NCBI GenBank assembly: GCA_036850595.1
Contig: CM072152.1
Coordinates: 3,987,640 to 4,051,639, forward strand
Length of the DNA: 64,000 nucleotides
Direction: 5' to 3'
From: Rhyacichthys aspro
Lineage: Eukaryota; Chordata; Actinopteri; Gobiiformes; Rhyacichthyidae
Numbering within the stretch: position 1 is the first letter of the stretch; the number at the start of each line of letters is the position of its first letter. The position numbers and the translations under genes were made by a program. Of this stretch, positions 26,503-39,169 are shown in pieces. The notes under the pieces are model-generated. The model was given only the letters and a program-made list of their open reading frames with translations, was not told where the DNA came from and made no database searches.

Positions 26503-26573
26503 TCAGAGCGTGGCATTACCTGTTATGGACAAATATGTGGGGTAACATGAGGGAGATGCTCTGGACAAACAGC
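26503..26573 (+). repeat. copy 1 of a 70-bp local duplication
   Basis: CAGAGCGTGGCATTACCTGT then TATGGACAAA and GAGGGAGATGCTCTGGACAAAC recur, with changes, about 555 bp downstream at 27056-27130. Confidence 0.6.
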
Positions 26574-26649
26574 CAATCTTACAGGGAAACCATATCACTG
26601 ATGAGTTTCCTATAAAGGGTCATCAGTAGTGTCCCTGAAGGTCAAATAA

Positions 26650-26806
26650 CAACAAGACATTATAAAACACAAAAACAAAAGACAAGATAAAATTGAGAAA
26701 CCCAGAGACCCACAAACAACTTGAAATACCAAAACAATTTGTAAAATGCAAAATCAACTTCCAGAACCTAAAATCAAATCATGAAACGCATAAGCAAATT
26801 GGCACA
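26650..26806 (+). repeat. degenerate tandem repeat, about 20-bp unit
   Basis: Successive units read CACAAACAACTTGAAATACC, AAAACAATTTGTAAAATGC, AAAATCAACTTCCAGAACCT and AAAATCAAATCATGAAACGC. The period is about 20 bp and A-rich, and it is typical of a fish simple-repeat class. Confidence 0.6.
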
Positions 26807-27055
26807 AAAAAATGACAACATTAAAAAATAAAAAAATTTTGGGCTGCGGCTGAAGCCTATCATATTTGATTGAACTTTATAAAAAAAAGCCCCTTTTTAG
26901 TTACAGTTGAAAGTACAGGACTAAAACAAATACTAATATAGTTGCTATTATGCACAATGTCATGCACAATAATCCGTCATCTCAATGAGATTTTAATATG
27001 TGAGCATGATACATGGGAAACTGTAGCCCCCCTGCCTTCAGTGTAAGCTCTTCCA

Positions 27056-27130
27056 TCAGAGCAAGGCATTACCTGTTATGGCCAAAGACAGGAGGCTAGC
27101 GGGAGGGAGATAGACTGGACAAACAAAACA
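27056..27130 (+). repeat. copy 2 of the 70-bp local duplication
   Basis: CAGAGCAAGGCATTACCTGT then TATGGCCAAA and GGAGGGAGATAGACTGGACAAAC match copy 1. The 20-bp tandem repeat and AT-rich sequence lie between the copies. Confidence 0.6.
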
Positions 27131-28779
27131 GGCTTTTATAAAAGTCAGATTTTGTCTTACATAAGTGCATGCATTACCTTATTGTTTAAACGTGGACATC
27201 TGAAATGTTTAGCGTTGTTATAAATATTAATAGATTAGCTGAAAAGTGCAGCGAAGGAAGGCAATCTAAAGCTCTGAAGTGGGTATAAAACATTGATTTA
27301 TTTATGTATTCTACATGAATTAGTTTGGAAATCTAAACACAGACAGGAGAGTGTTGTTGCAAGGACCCTGTAATGTGTGGGGTTTGAGCGTCACAACCTG
27401 TTTTCCATGTGGAGTGGCTTTTTGGAAATGGCATTAATTATATACTTAAAGAGAAAGCAGACTTTTCCTGCTTTGCATTGCAGATAAACGTCCATACCAC
27501 TGACGGGAAGGGAACAAGAAACGCAATTAATATAAATAGACAAGATCCTCCAAGCTTATGTTTAAAAATCACCCTCCATCAAATTATATAAAATGATATG
27601 CATTTCAATTAAAATGGCAAGTATTCAACATGAATTTCATTATTATGTGTTTGCATAGTCACCAGCCCTCTAACACAGTATATGCTATCTTCCTATATAT
27701 GCACATAGAAGTTATTTCTCTCAGCCAGTGTAATTTATGTAACTAGATCACTGCTTTTGAGTTACCTGGAAGGCCATTGGCTTGTGCTTAGCATCCCCTT
27801 TTGACAAATATAAACCAACATCTGCTATCCTTCTAAGAACTTTTCAATGGATTAGAAAAGCAGTCAGCAACTTTGCTAATCTGAGCAGCAACATCCACCT
27901 GTGTTCATTTTGTGAAACCAAATGTTAAGTGCTATTTGATGCCGAAAATTTGACCAATGTTGTTGAAAGCTTGAGTAAAGACAAACCAAAAGAAACGAGT
28001 GATGGAATTCTACCCTAATTCTAATGTAGTGACCACTTCAGACCTGAAAACATCTGAAAATACAATGAGTGGTTTTCATATATCTTTATTTTACATTCAT
28101 GAACCTTAAACAATTTTACAAACCTTGCTGCTTTAGTGATTCTGGAATGTAGTAGCTACCATGTAATGCACTGGACAGAACTAATAGCTAATGACTATGT
28201 GTATGTAATATCAAGGGTCAGGAATATTTGATCATAGTATCACATCAAGTTTTATTGCATACATTTTAATAACAGTGGAATTACAGTGCTCCATGAACAC
28301 CAACAGCTTGAGACTGACTGATGCTTCATTTTTCTGCTTTCATTTTTCACTGGCTTTTTTTCTGTCAGTCGGACAAGCCATGAGACATCTTGAGCTTTAT
28401 TGAGTTAGAAGAGCAGCGTCTAAAGATTTCAAAAAGGTCTAAGTGGTTTGGATAAAAGTTACCAGTTACCATTGAAATTTGGGCTACAATTTTCCATGGA
28501 TCCAGTCGCCAGTTTAAGCACTTCTTCGGCTAAGATGAGTAAGTGTTGCTGATCTCCAAAAAAATATTTTTCATGCTGGAAGCCACTTTGTCTGCCGCTG
28601 CAATGCAAAAAGTGGTCCAGAATTAAGCTGCAGTTTCCAGCTACCCAAAACTGCCTTACCAGAAAAGAAATAAATGAAATTTAATGGAGCAAACTTTGAC
28701 TAGGCATAGCCCACACAAAGGAGCAAAGGACCTTGTCTTTGCAAAGACAACAGCAGTAGTGATAAATGTCAGGTAGGTT

Positions 28780-29230
28780 GAAGCGTGCGATCAGTCAGAA
28801 AGTCAAGCAGATAACCTTGACATTTAGGCCACGAGCGTGGATTCCCCGCAGAGGCCGAGAGTAAAGCCAGAGGGCCCGTGCCGTCTGAGCAGGACTACAT
28901 TAAGAGCTAACCTATTAGTGGTGTTGTTGCTGCCTGTCTCTGCTGCCTAATAAAGATGGCTGCTGAGTAAATACGCCGTGCACACTTACACACAAACCCA
29001 CAGACCTCCTTCCGTCTCCTTTTCTCGGAGTGGCCACAGGGATCCGGTTACACCTGCTCGCACATCTTCTAGCAATTAGGAGCAATCTGCTTGAAACCAT
29101 TTCACGTTCAAGGTCTTCCCCAGCTGTGGAAAGGGAGACGGACGTTTGGAGAAGTACACAGGCCTTGGTGTTGATGGGGCTGAACAAACAACACCCCATG
29201 GCTCTCCGGAGCCTGGCTCCCGATGGAAAC
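28780..29230. promoter_or_regulatory. candidate conserved non-coding block
   Basis: A GC-balanced, CpG-bearing block (GGCCACGAGCGTGGATTCC, GCCGAGAGTAAAGCC) leading into CTAATAAAGATGGC. Open frames cross it on both strands but lack splice sites or protein similarity. Confidence 0.35.
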
Positions 29231-29469
29231 ACCCCAAATGGTTACTTTGTCCACAGTAAAGTACATGTCTGTTTTGCTTGGACCATTCTATTCCATTACC
29301 GTATCCTTTTTTCCTCTCACTACACCTCAACACTTAATTCAACTCACAGTTCCAGGGTGCCACTTCCACTGTGCACCCCAGAAGAAGTCAAGCAGGCTTA
29401 GGTACTACTATCATCATCATCAATGGACTATAACCTGTAATACAAACTAACACATTCATTACTGATAAC

Positions 29470-29670
29470 AGTCCGCTGCTGTATAAACCTGGTAACATTG
29501 CCAGTACATTGACTGTACTGGCACGGGTCAGTATGGCACGCTTGTAAAGTTATTTCCATTGTCTTATGATATAAGAGCTACAAAGTGTTCTAAATACTGT
29601 ACTCCTTTTTCACCCATCAGCTGTGGTTCGGTACGGTTACTAAAATACGGTGCTAAACACTGCAGTCTGT
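29470..29670. repeat. dispersed repeat fragment rich in GTACTG/GTACGG motifs
   Basis: GACTGTACTGGCACGGGTCAG and, further on, GGTTCGGTACGGTTAC are motifs of a common vertebrate DNA-transposon-derived repeat with GTACAGT and GTGGAAACG elements. A related fragment may be at 6405-6480 (GCACTGTACTGCTCCAGTGG then AAACGAGG). Confidence 0.3.
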
Positions 29671-30039
29671 TGTTTAAACAGTAGGAACCCTCATTTGGTC
29701 TGATTGCATGGCTTATGAACAAAATGTATTGGATTTTTAAAAGAATAAACTACACTTGTACTGAAAAGAAAATGGAATGGTCTGTATTGACACAGTTTTT
29801 TTCTGATTGGGGTATTTCCCTAAATCATTTGTTTATCCAGCTGATGTTTTTCTTTCATTTATTACTGGGAATCGTCCATGTAATCTACCTATTGATGCAT
29901 ACCCATCACACAAAAGGCCTTTAACTGATTCCCTCTGCCTTTTAGTAAATACAGCTGTTACATCTTGTGATTGAAACAGTGGTTTATTTAAGTTGGATAA
30001 ATAAGAAAAAGTAAAGACATATGCGTAGTTTTCCCCTCA

Positions 30040-30740
30040 GAGGTGGACGGGGTGCAGTGACAGATTCAGCAGAGAGTAGACTTGACTGTGGCAATGCTCT
30101 GAGCTGGGATTTGGAAGACACTCCGAGCTGGCTTTAGCAGCAGGAAACCCCAAAGCCTGTAAATAATCCACATGTGCCGACTGCACATAAAGACATCCAG
30201 TACTTAGCAGTTCCCTTATCGCAGCGTGATAGCCCGGGGACATAAGAGACGCTCCTGCCTCCATTCACTAATATGGTGTGAAAGTAGAGGCAGATAAAAG
30301 GCCGGTTGTTTATTGAGGAACTTATGTTCGTAGAGGGAAGAGGCTGTGAACTTTGAACACGCTTTAAATGGAGAAAATAAAAAGAGGATTGCAAATGACA
30401 AGGATACCGAATTGCACATTGGTTTTCACTGATAAAGCCTTGTCATGGGCTGGAGGGTGTTTTCTAATCAAAGGCGCCTGGAGGGTCTCTTTTTATGGAA
30501 CAGAACTCATATGTATGCTTTGTGCATGTGGACGTTTATCTTGTTTTCTCACACTGTAACAGGCTTTAGTGGATGCCGGTAACAGGACCATTGTTGTCTT
30601 GAGCTGTGCTGCATGACGTAATTACGCCCAAGTCACTCTCTTTATCAACACACAGTACATCACAAAGCCTGCCCTGCTGCATTTAAATTAATAATTAATA
30701 ATTCATCAGTTCAATTATTACTCGCTCAGCTACTTATGTA
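30040..30740. promoter_or_regulatory. candidate conserved non-coding block
   Basis: Complex sequence including CTTATCGCAGCGTGATAGCC and, near 30680, the AT-rich TTAAATTAATAATTAATAAT run followed by TCATCAGTTCAATTATTACTC. Confidence 0.35.
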
Positions 30741-31654
30741 GTCCCCCTAGATCACCGTCAGCCTTGTTTACAATGGAGGTGCAGTGCAAGCGTAGACAGT
30801 AAAATAGTGCTCCAATATGCTGGTCAAAGAAGCTTGTTCAGAAGAGTGGTCCGTCTCATTACTTAATTATATATTTAGAGTTGTATCAGCAATGCACTTA
30901 ATGTCTGTATAAGAATAATACAGATCTATTTGACGGTTATTGGTCTATTTTACAGAGGATTGGTAAATGTTTAACAGGCTTATTTACTGACTGACAGCTT
31001 TTGTAGTAAAATGGGAAAGTAAAAAAAAAAGTACTTCCAAAGCTTGTTTTAAATGCATAATCCTCTGTGATTATGGTTGGAGTTTTCCAAAGCAAGACTT
31101 TCTACAATAATGAGGCCTTTTTCCCACTTATAGTTAGCATCATTAGTGGCACAAACTACAGCTAGCTGAATTGTGACCTCTTCTTGATATTGGTTAATCA
31201 GTTTTGTAAGACTGTCATCTTCTGGTCAACTTTAGCTAGCCAGCTTTAGTTACTCACAGTTGGCTCCACTGTCAGTGAACACACCACAGCAACAGTTCTG
31301 AGCAGTCTTATATAAGCAATACAATCTCTGACTACAGTTTTTATCGAGAAAAAGGCACAAAAGGATTAAATGCGTGGTTCATAAACAGGCTGCATCCGAT
31401 GTGCACTGTGACAATGCATCACCAGATTATCTGAGTAAAACTAGTGGCACAGAGACGAAAGTCCTGAATTCTTTCTAAATAAGGAACATTTTAAAGTGAC
31501 TTTACCTGATATTATTAACTCTTCGATTAGTTGATTCGTATGGGAAATTGTGGTAGATTCATTTTGTCTTTGGTTTCAGGCCTACAGTTTTGACTCCATA
31601 AACTTTGGTGACATCAGAATACTCTCTTCCTGTGGTTGCACATATAGCTAATGT

Positions 31655-31702
31655 TACTGTCATACCAATACCAAGACATTTTAATAGGCCGAATGGTGTG
31701 TC
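31655..31702 (+). repeat. third, weaker copy of block A
   Basis: CATACCAATACCAAGACATT then TTAATAGGCC matches the A blocks at 21.3 and 22.9 kb, so A is a dispersed repeat fragment. Confidence 0.45.
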
Positions 31703-31839
31703 ACTGAGGTTTATTGCAGCAGTGGCATAAACTGAATGACCATCATCATGTCTTTTGCCACATTTTTGGCTTTGAACAGTAACTGCTTTAACTCATGTCT
31801 TCTGCCTTGATTATCTTGTTTTTCTGGCCAACCACAAAC

Positions 31840-32350
31840 AGCGGTCAGGATGCCTTGTGCCTGTCATCACTTCTTAGTTTATCACATATGTCTGCTCTCT
31901 TGCATGCCTGCCATGTGTCCTGTACCTTTGAATTGGAGATCAAAAGAGGATAAATTCCAGAGGAGGAGGAGGGAGGTGGGCTCTGAAATAGAGGAGTGGG
32001 TGCTGTGTAAACATGGCAGTGACAGCTCACAATGGGTTATTTTAGCCCGGCATTAAGCCTCTCTAAGGCATGCCACGTATAAACACAACAGCTACATTCC
32101 ACAGCTCAAGCTGCACTCACTGTTACTTTTTTTGTCTCATAAGGTTTTTTTAAACAACAATTTCTCATTTAGTATCTTTTAAACCACATTTAGCTAGCAG
32201 CAGTGCGGCAGGCAGCAGTGTGATTTCGGTTAATTTACCTGATGATCGCTGACTCTATTTTCAAGTGCGTGATCACATAATTATTGCCCTTGCTTTAATT
32301 GGAAGAATCATTTGATAAAGCTGTGGAAATACACTGCAAGAGGCTATATT
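31840..32350. promoter_or_regulatory. candidate conserved non-coding block with forkhead motif
   Basis: TGTGTAAACATGGCAGTGAC near 32005 contains a forkhead core (GTAAACA). A second compact part, TGCGTGATCACATAATTATT near 32265, is homeodomain-like. Confidence 0.35.
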
Positions 32351-33249
32351 AATTTTATATGTTTCATTAAATGTTGAAAAATATTAGGGGACAGACCAAT
32401 TTAAAATTAGCATCTTAGTTAAGGGTCATGAGCCAAGTAAATCTTTGCTGCTAGAAACTAAGTGAATCTAATGTTTATATCATCTTGGTTTAAAGGCACT
32501 GAATATAGACTTAGACTGAAATTTCTTCTTGTTCTTGTAGTCTTAAGAATATACTGCGAAATATATAAGAATGTCAATTACAGAGAAGTCAACCAACGAC
32601 CATCCTTTATAGCCCATTGTATCACTTCGTACCAGCAGGGGGAGTCATGAGCTGTGGCAGTGGAAAGTCCCCTGTTGCCAAGAGTCAAGATTAAATGCAA
32701 GGCTCCTTTGCCACAGAGCCTAGTATAATATTATGACATTGGTGTGACAGGAAAAACTTTCATTGAGCAATTGTAATTCAGAGTTCTGATGATTTTAATA
32801 GAATTAGTTTTTGATGTCACACTGCATACAGTACGTTTTAGTGTTTTGTGAGATGATGCAGAGGTTTGTGCTCATGTTATTATGGCATCATAAACACTGG
32901 AATTATTGTATTAAAAGTGGGGTGTGTAGTATGTGGCTTTGGTATTTAGAATTTTCTTTTAATCTGGAGGTGAAAGTGCTGATTGGCATTCTACACATCA
33001 TTTCTGAGACCTTTGCTATCGTTTTTAAAGCATGGGAAAGCTATGGTAGCCCTGCAGGGACATACTGTTTTTAAACAATCGAGAGGAAAAAACAAAAACA
33101 AAGGAAGACAACAAAAAAAGTGTGTGTCACTCCTTGATTTGCGGTTTCGGTTTGCATCAATATTTGAAAACCAGTGGATGCTATGCCTCTTTGCACTTAA
33201 CATGGGTAGTCATATTGTAGCTCCACTTGGACAAACAACTTTATGATAT

Positions 33250-35650
33250 GAAATACTGGCTTATTGTCTGTGAAAACGCATTCATACTGCTAAAGACACT
33301 GGGAAAATAAAAGTCATCAGACATCAGCTCTTTCTGTTATCTGCATTAGCATTTTTTTATTTATACTAAAAGCTGCTGCAAGCCACAATGTAGAGAAGAA
33401 CATGTTAAACTATCTCTAGCTATTAACACATTAACTCAATTTGGGGAGTGAGGGACTTCAGTGCTCAGTTTGTCCTCTCTTGGCAAGAAGTAATAGCACT
33501 TTCTACTGGATTCTGTGGAGTTTTAAATGTCTTTTCCTAAGATAGATAACCACAAAGACGGTTCAATTGTTCGTGATTCTACACTATTGAAACTGTCCAA
33601 TTTTGTCAGACTACATTTTACGCAATGCACTTTTTAACCTACAAGATATTCTCTGCATATTGTCAATTTAAGAAAGTTAGTGAAGCAAGACTTTTTCACT
33701 AATGTAAGTCCATCCATTCCTGTCTAAACTTTGATCATATCCTGTTGACTCAACACCCGCGGCTGTAAACCCTGACACACACATTTCACTGCATGTGTCA
33801 TCGGCTCCAGAGAAAAATCAAACGGATAGCTTTGTTTATTCTTCTGTTTTCCTGGAACACCACACCTTGGGAAGTTTTTGTAATGAGTTTCATCTTTAGT
33901 TGAGTTTATTGTAGCACCTGTGTAAAAATATTGCATTCAAGTAGATTGTAAAGGATGACCTAAACAGACCTACTTAAATATAACTATATCGTCATATTCA
34001 AAACTGGATTGTTTTGAGTCAGAGAATAATTTAGTTTCCATATTTGCTGTTCTCAGTTTTATCATCATGAGAAGATCTCTGTATGATAAAAATCATGATG
34101 TAAATATTGGCTTCACACGTGGGAGTGTATCTTGTTCACATCAGTCTTGATTACAATTTATGCAGTTTCTGTATGAGTTGACACGCTTACTCTGGGGTTC
34201 CCCTCTGCAAATTTCAAAGGAGGAGACGATTAGGCATGCAGAACATCTATATGTACAACAAAACACAGTGTTCCCATCATACAAAGTGAATATTAAGCAT
34301 ATTTTGACAAGAAAGGAAAATTAGAAGACAATGAGGTAAATTTACACAAAGATGAGGAACAAAGATGGGGAATACATGTCTTATTTGTCAAATTTGTTTA
34401 CAGTCATCTTAAAATGTAAGAGAGCCAAACTGTAAGAGTTTTAAGAATTTAATACAATAAATAAATGGGCAATGAGACATTACAATTTTGCTGTAAATTC
34501 GTACATGAAGTCAACCACATAGTTGAGAATGCATGTGTCAGAGTGTAAAATATAGTAGTATATTATTTTATACATGTTTGAGCCCATTTCTGTTATTCTT
34601 TGTGTGTCTTAATTGTGATAGTAATGTTTAAACTGTAGACAATATAATGATAATAATAAAGTCTTACTAAAATTCACCTTTTTCCCCCCAGATAAAGAGT
34701 AAAAATGTTTTAAGCAAGCCTAGCATTTTTATTTTTTTTTACTTATTTCTCAAATTGATTAAGTATAAAAAACATTTAAAATGTTGTAATTAGCATTATG
34801 CATTACTTGAAGCAGCAGTAGATGAAAAGCCATAGAAAACAAAAAGTGTGAAAAAAACAGATAAAAAAATAAATACATAAGTAAAATTTAACCAATTAAA
34901 TACATCAGACTGAAGGTGAGAGCTTACTTGTCCAGAAGATAAACCGCTAGCTTGTTTATTCACCATGATCCCACAATTCTCTCAAATGCATCTCCAGTAT
35001 CACGTTTATTTCATTTATTGTCTGATGTTTGCCTTCCTTTTTCAGTCATACTCAGTGCTGGAATAGACTCTTTCCCATCAGTAGATTTTTCCTCCATCAT
35101 TGATTTAATGTTGCCATACTGTGTAGACCAACCAATCAATGAAGGCGTCCCTTTAATGGCAGCAGCCACTGTGACTGGCCAAAGTTTTTTGGGCTGAACA
35201 TTTTAATAAAGGCTAGATAAGGTCTCACAAATTATTCAATTTGCAATTCATTTATTATGTGATTAATCCTTAGTTAAAAAAAAAAAAATGCAAACTGCTG
35301 AATTAAAATAGCAAATAAACTATGTTTATAGAAATTTGACAAATACTTGGATCTTATGCCAAGAGTGTGGCCTGTTTGTAACTTGTGGTCATATTTATGC
35401 CTCATGATGTCACAGGCCAGCCTTGCATTTGGGAAGGTCAGTGGATACACCCACTCACAGACCACCCTCTCACATTTACAGTGTTCAAATATTGTCCACA
35501 TTTCATGTCTTAAAATTGTTTTCCTAACCTTTCAATATGCATTCTATTACCATTACTGTTGCTGTTCGTTTCACACAGGGTTCCACTTACACTCCTCTGT
35601 CTCCACGTAACACATTCCATTTATTGTTACACTTTCTGCTCTCCTCGACG
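33250..35650. other. AT-rich intronic stretch, nothing recognised
   Basis: No coding frame with known similarity and no clear named repeat is seen; there are several A/T homopolymer runs near 34731, 34855 and 35276. Confidence 0.45.
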
Positions 35651-35659
35651 TATATATTG

Positions 35660-36130
35660 TCCTTATGTGAGATGAGCTGGACGTGGCCTGCTCTGTTTGT
35701 TTAATTGTGGGAGCAATCGTCTGAGGAAACTGGAAAGAATGAGGCCAGTTATTTACCCAGATGGTTTACTGGTAGAGGTGTGAGGCTGGCCAGCACACTG
35801 TGGGAACCCATCACTTGCTTTTCTTGGTATCGCTGAGCGTTTTCGAGACCGCTGTGTTTTTTTCCCCCTGCTCTCTGCAGCTTTGTTTGCTCTGGATGGC
35901 ATGTTTGATTATTTATCGTGAGGGAAAAGGGAGTAGCTGGAGCAATAAACATGGGACTGTGCTGTATTTTGTTTTCCACAGAGAAGGCCGTGTCCTTTAA
36001 CAGATATTTGAGGCGGCCATAAAGGCTTTTATTTGTTCTCTAGAAGGGAGTCAGATAAAAGAGGTTCAAAAGCACTGATCGGTTTCTTTGGCAATTTGTC
36101 TTTTCTTTGCAGTTTATCAACAACACAACA
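35660..36130. promoter_or_regulatory. candidate regulatory block upstream of the 36568 exon
   Basis: TGTTTAATTGTGGGAGCAATC near 35698 and GAGGCGGCCATAAAGGC near 36010 sit in repeat-free sequence. AT-rich intron follows up to the acceptor. Confidence 0.3.
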
Positions 36131-36567
36131 CACAACATACACATGTATGCTTTTTAATTACTAGTTTTTGAGCATTACTTTGCCAGTGTAACAGTGCAGG
36201 TGTACTGGGAAGACTAGAAATACTGAAAAGCAATGCAAACTTAACGTAAAAGTTATCAAAGACACCAAACACTGCACTTGGAATGACCTGTCACTGCTAA
36301 TGTTTGAAGTGAACAGAGCAAAATGGTTTGTTTTTCTGTGTTGAATGTTTTAAAAATTAGAACTGAAGTTGCATTAAGGGCAGATGTATGGCGAAAAACC
36401 TTAAATGAAAAGGTACTAAAAAACAGAAAAATTTAAATTACTGTGATTTTCATTTGGATCATTTAATTTGCTGTCTCTTTAAATACAAATGGCTATTGTT
36501 GTCCATCCAAAAATATTTGTGTGCATTATTAAAAAACATTATTTTTTTTTATTTTATTTTTTTTTAG

Positions 36568-36675
36568 GCTCTTCAAGTGGCTCGCCAGATCCTCCTCCAA
36601 CAGCAGCAGCCTCAGTCTCAACAAAACACTGGCCGTAAATCCCCCAAAGCCAACGACAAGCAGCAAAGCCTACAG
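36568..36675 (+). CDS. foxp1: foxp1 coding exon, N-terminal Q-rich region (36 codons)
   Basis: This is an internal coding exon of forkhead box protein P1, a nuclear transcriptional repressor that dimerises with other FOXP proteins and acts in neural, cardiac, lung and lymphoid development. The translation starts ALQVARQILLQQQQ, passes through a serine/glutamine/asparagine stretch and a KSPKAND motif, and ends KQQSLQ. Mammalian FOXP1 has ALQVARQLLLQQQQ and KSPKRNDKQ at the same place; FOXP2 has ALQAARQ. The exon follows a strong T-rich tract and an AG at 36566-36567, and ends at CAG followed by GT at 36676. Both ends are codon boundaries, so it joins in frame to the next exon, which starts VPVSV. 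The segment PQSQQNTGR in the middle differs from mammalian FOXP1 as I remember it. FOXP1 is called because all three exons point the same way; the teleost paralogue (a or b) cannot be decided from here. Confidence 0.95.
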
Positions 36676-37289
36676 GTACTGTGTTCAGCCTCCTGCATTG
36701 TGTGCCTCTTATTTATTAGTGCACTCTTATCACGCTGCACTTTGTAGTTGCTCATATAAGAAAATGAAGTGTGTCTTGAGAACACTGCGTTCCAGCCACA
36801 GAGCACTGGGCCAAGTTCATAAACAGGAAGTTAAAACTGGTTGTGCATCATTCGCAGTTGTATATACTTTATGAGCACACACATGAACACCCCCATATGT
36901 TATGTCAGGATCATATGTGTTGTTTGGGCTTTAAAATATTATGAAATATACCTTAACATTGTGAGTGTGTATGTTGTAAGACTAACACTTTATTTTTCAA
37001 TTGTCTCATAACATCTCTTTCTACCACTAGATGGAGTGGTGAGCTAATGTAAAGCTCCGTATGGTAGAAACTAAAACTAATAAAACTAAGATCTTTGATC
37101 TTGTCAGGCAGTTTTCCACCATCAGCTGAAGGCGGAGCTGTAGAGCAATACGCAAGAGGCGGGAGTTAACCAGGTGGAGGTCTGGGCGGAGCTACAGGGC
37201 TGAGAGAGGCCAAGTTAAAGAGGCCAGCTTTGAGTTGACACAAAAAACAAACAGCAGGAAAAAAAGAGGTTTTATATGGGGTTTTTTTT

Positions 37290-38110
37290 GCTCTTGGCCT
37301 TTAATATGTAAAGCACCGGCATATCTGATGCAATATTTACGTTAATTTCAGATCTGGCGTATCAGCTGCCTCAGAGATGTATATCTTTGTTTGAACAAGG
37401 AGCGGTTGTTTGTGTCAGTGTGAAATTGCAAACGACTTCAGGGCATATTTCGTAATTAATACCGAGGCCCTGTTCTGTATGTATGTATATATAATATTTA
37501 ATACCCTTAGTATCCCATTGGGGGCCCGTTTTAATGAGCTATTGTAGCAGCTAGGTCTAATGTCAGGTTGTGAAAAAGCCCCTTTGTTGTGCAGATGTCT
37601 TCGGAATAGCTCCAGAGGATGAAATATGACTGTGATGACCTTTCAGTTGTGTGCATATTTGTCAGGATTCAAATAAGTTGAAAGGATCAAACTAAACAGT
37701 TTCCCCAGCCTGGCAGGGAATTGTGCTGCAGAGGTCAACAGAGGGGACCACTACGGCAGATTCCAGCGTACAGCCAGTTGTTGGTACATAGTGAAGTACG
37801 AGACCATCTCCGGCAGACAAAGACAAAATTAAAATTCTAATTTATTAATGTATACAGAGCGCTCGGCCAAGCTGTCACTCAGCTATTGAAAAGAGAGCTG
37901 GGCCTTTTCCCTCCCCTCCCCTTTCCTGCCCAGTTCTTGTGAAGAGACATCGCTGGAGTATCTAACTAACACCATAAATTGCCTGCTCTCTAATGTTGAA
38001 TGTTGCATTTTACTGGTTTCAAAGTGCCATTACAAGGAGCCACAGGTTCAGACAAGTGTTTGTTTATCTGAGAATTACATATTCTGCTAATTAAACAATG
38101 CCATCTACAC
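37290..38110. promoter_or_regulatory. candidate conserved non-coding block, proximal intron
   Basis: Long repeat-free sequence 0.6-1.4 kb after the 36568 exon, with TTTCGTAATTAATACCGAGG near 37450 and GCGCTCGGCCAAGCTG near 37860. A TA-rich interlude lies at about 37478-37500. Confidence 0.45.
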
Positions 38111-38331
38111 ACACAGCCAGTTCATACATAAACATCAGGATGTGGAGGATGTGTATAAGCTTCAGTGACAGTTGTTCGGTGTGGGATTGTAATTTTATCC
38201 CATCTTAAAAAAAATAAAAAATACAGAGACCTACAAAGTTAATACCCATCATTAAAATACCAAGGGTATCTTTTCTAATATGAGGATTATCATATTATTT
38301 ATTTCTTATTTTACCAGATCTGGTGAGTTGA

Positions 38332-38365
38332 AAGACAGGCTTGGGAGGTGGATGGGACATATGAC
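38332..38365 (+). repeat. dispersed repeat carrying GGTGGATGGGACAT, copy 1
   Basis: GGGAGGTGGATGGGACAT recurs at 40751-40779 and 63367-63389 in different surroundings. The full unit could not be delimited. Confidence 0.4.
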
Positions 38366-39116
38366 TCAAGTTTATTGGACTGCTTGTAGTTTTTTACAGT
38401 ATTTATTTTTAATAGATATGCCTTAATTATTGTTACTGAGAGTGGCTACTCACATTTCATGGCCCTCTGCTGGCTAAAAGTTACGCAGGGATGCTTTAAC
38501 AATTTATACATGTTTAAATGTTGTCAGTAAAGTTTGAAAATACAATAATTAAACAGCTCTTCAACATTAATAACACATTCATACCTGGATTTATTAATTA
38601 AAGGCATACTATAAAGGATTTCCGATTAATACTCAACTTATCTCACAGCTCACGGAATAAAAATTCAAAGAATCGCAGCCACAAGCGAATACCTAATTCA
38701 AAGATGTTGAACACGTGCAGTTTACAGTAGTTTATCTTTAATGATGTAGAAGAAATGCTTAAAAATTGCTAAATGACGATTTACTAATTTGGAGTTAATG
38801 TTTACAAATGTGACCTAAAAGAAGAAGATCCGATCAGTTTGGTTTATAAATTCAAACCTATTTTAGTGACCTTTTGACCTTTGAAGATAGAACTTCCAGC
38901 TGGAAATGAGACATATCAAGATGCATCTTTCTCTAAACAAAAACAGGTCTAGGTGGGTGTAGCCATTAAAGCTGTTTGACGTCAAAAACCTCAAATACAC
39001 AATATGTTACATATAAAGGTTTCGGTTGGTCAATATGCTCCATATTTCTTTGTGTTGTTTTGGCTTGTGTCAATATTACATACATAGCTTTGATGTGGGA
39101 GACAGAGTGGGGTTTC

Positions 39117-39136
39117 TTTTTTTTTTTTTTTTTTTT
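39117..39136 (+). repeat. poly-T run (20)
   Basis: Twenty consecutive T. It may be the tail of a minus-strand retroelement, but no body is recognised downstream. Confidence 0.9.
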
Positions 39137-39169
39137 CCACCTGTTTTTATCACAAACAGTGTGAGCCTC

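Larger units (their letters stand above)
1..36567 (+). other. foxp1: foxp1 intronic / 5' non-coding sequence, no coding exon found
   Basis: No reading frame resembling the FOXP1 initiator exon (MMQESG-type start) or any other known protein was found here on either strand. The exon at 36568 is internal and starts on a codon boundary, so this stretch is intron or includes non-coding 5' exons, which FOXP1 genes have in number. It holds repeats and the candidate conserved non-coding blocks listed separately. Its left end is the window edge, so the intron length is unknown. Confidence 0.75.

Noticed and set aside
32856..32880. ATGATGCAGAGG as a candidate FOXP1 initiator exon (Met-Met-Gln)
   Set aside because: The following residues do not match the FOXP1 N-terminus and no donor site fits.
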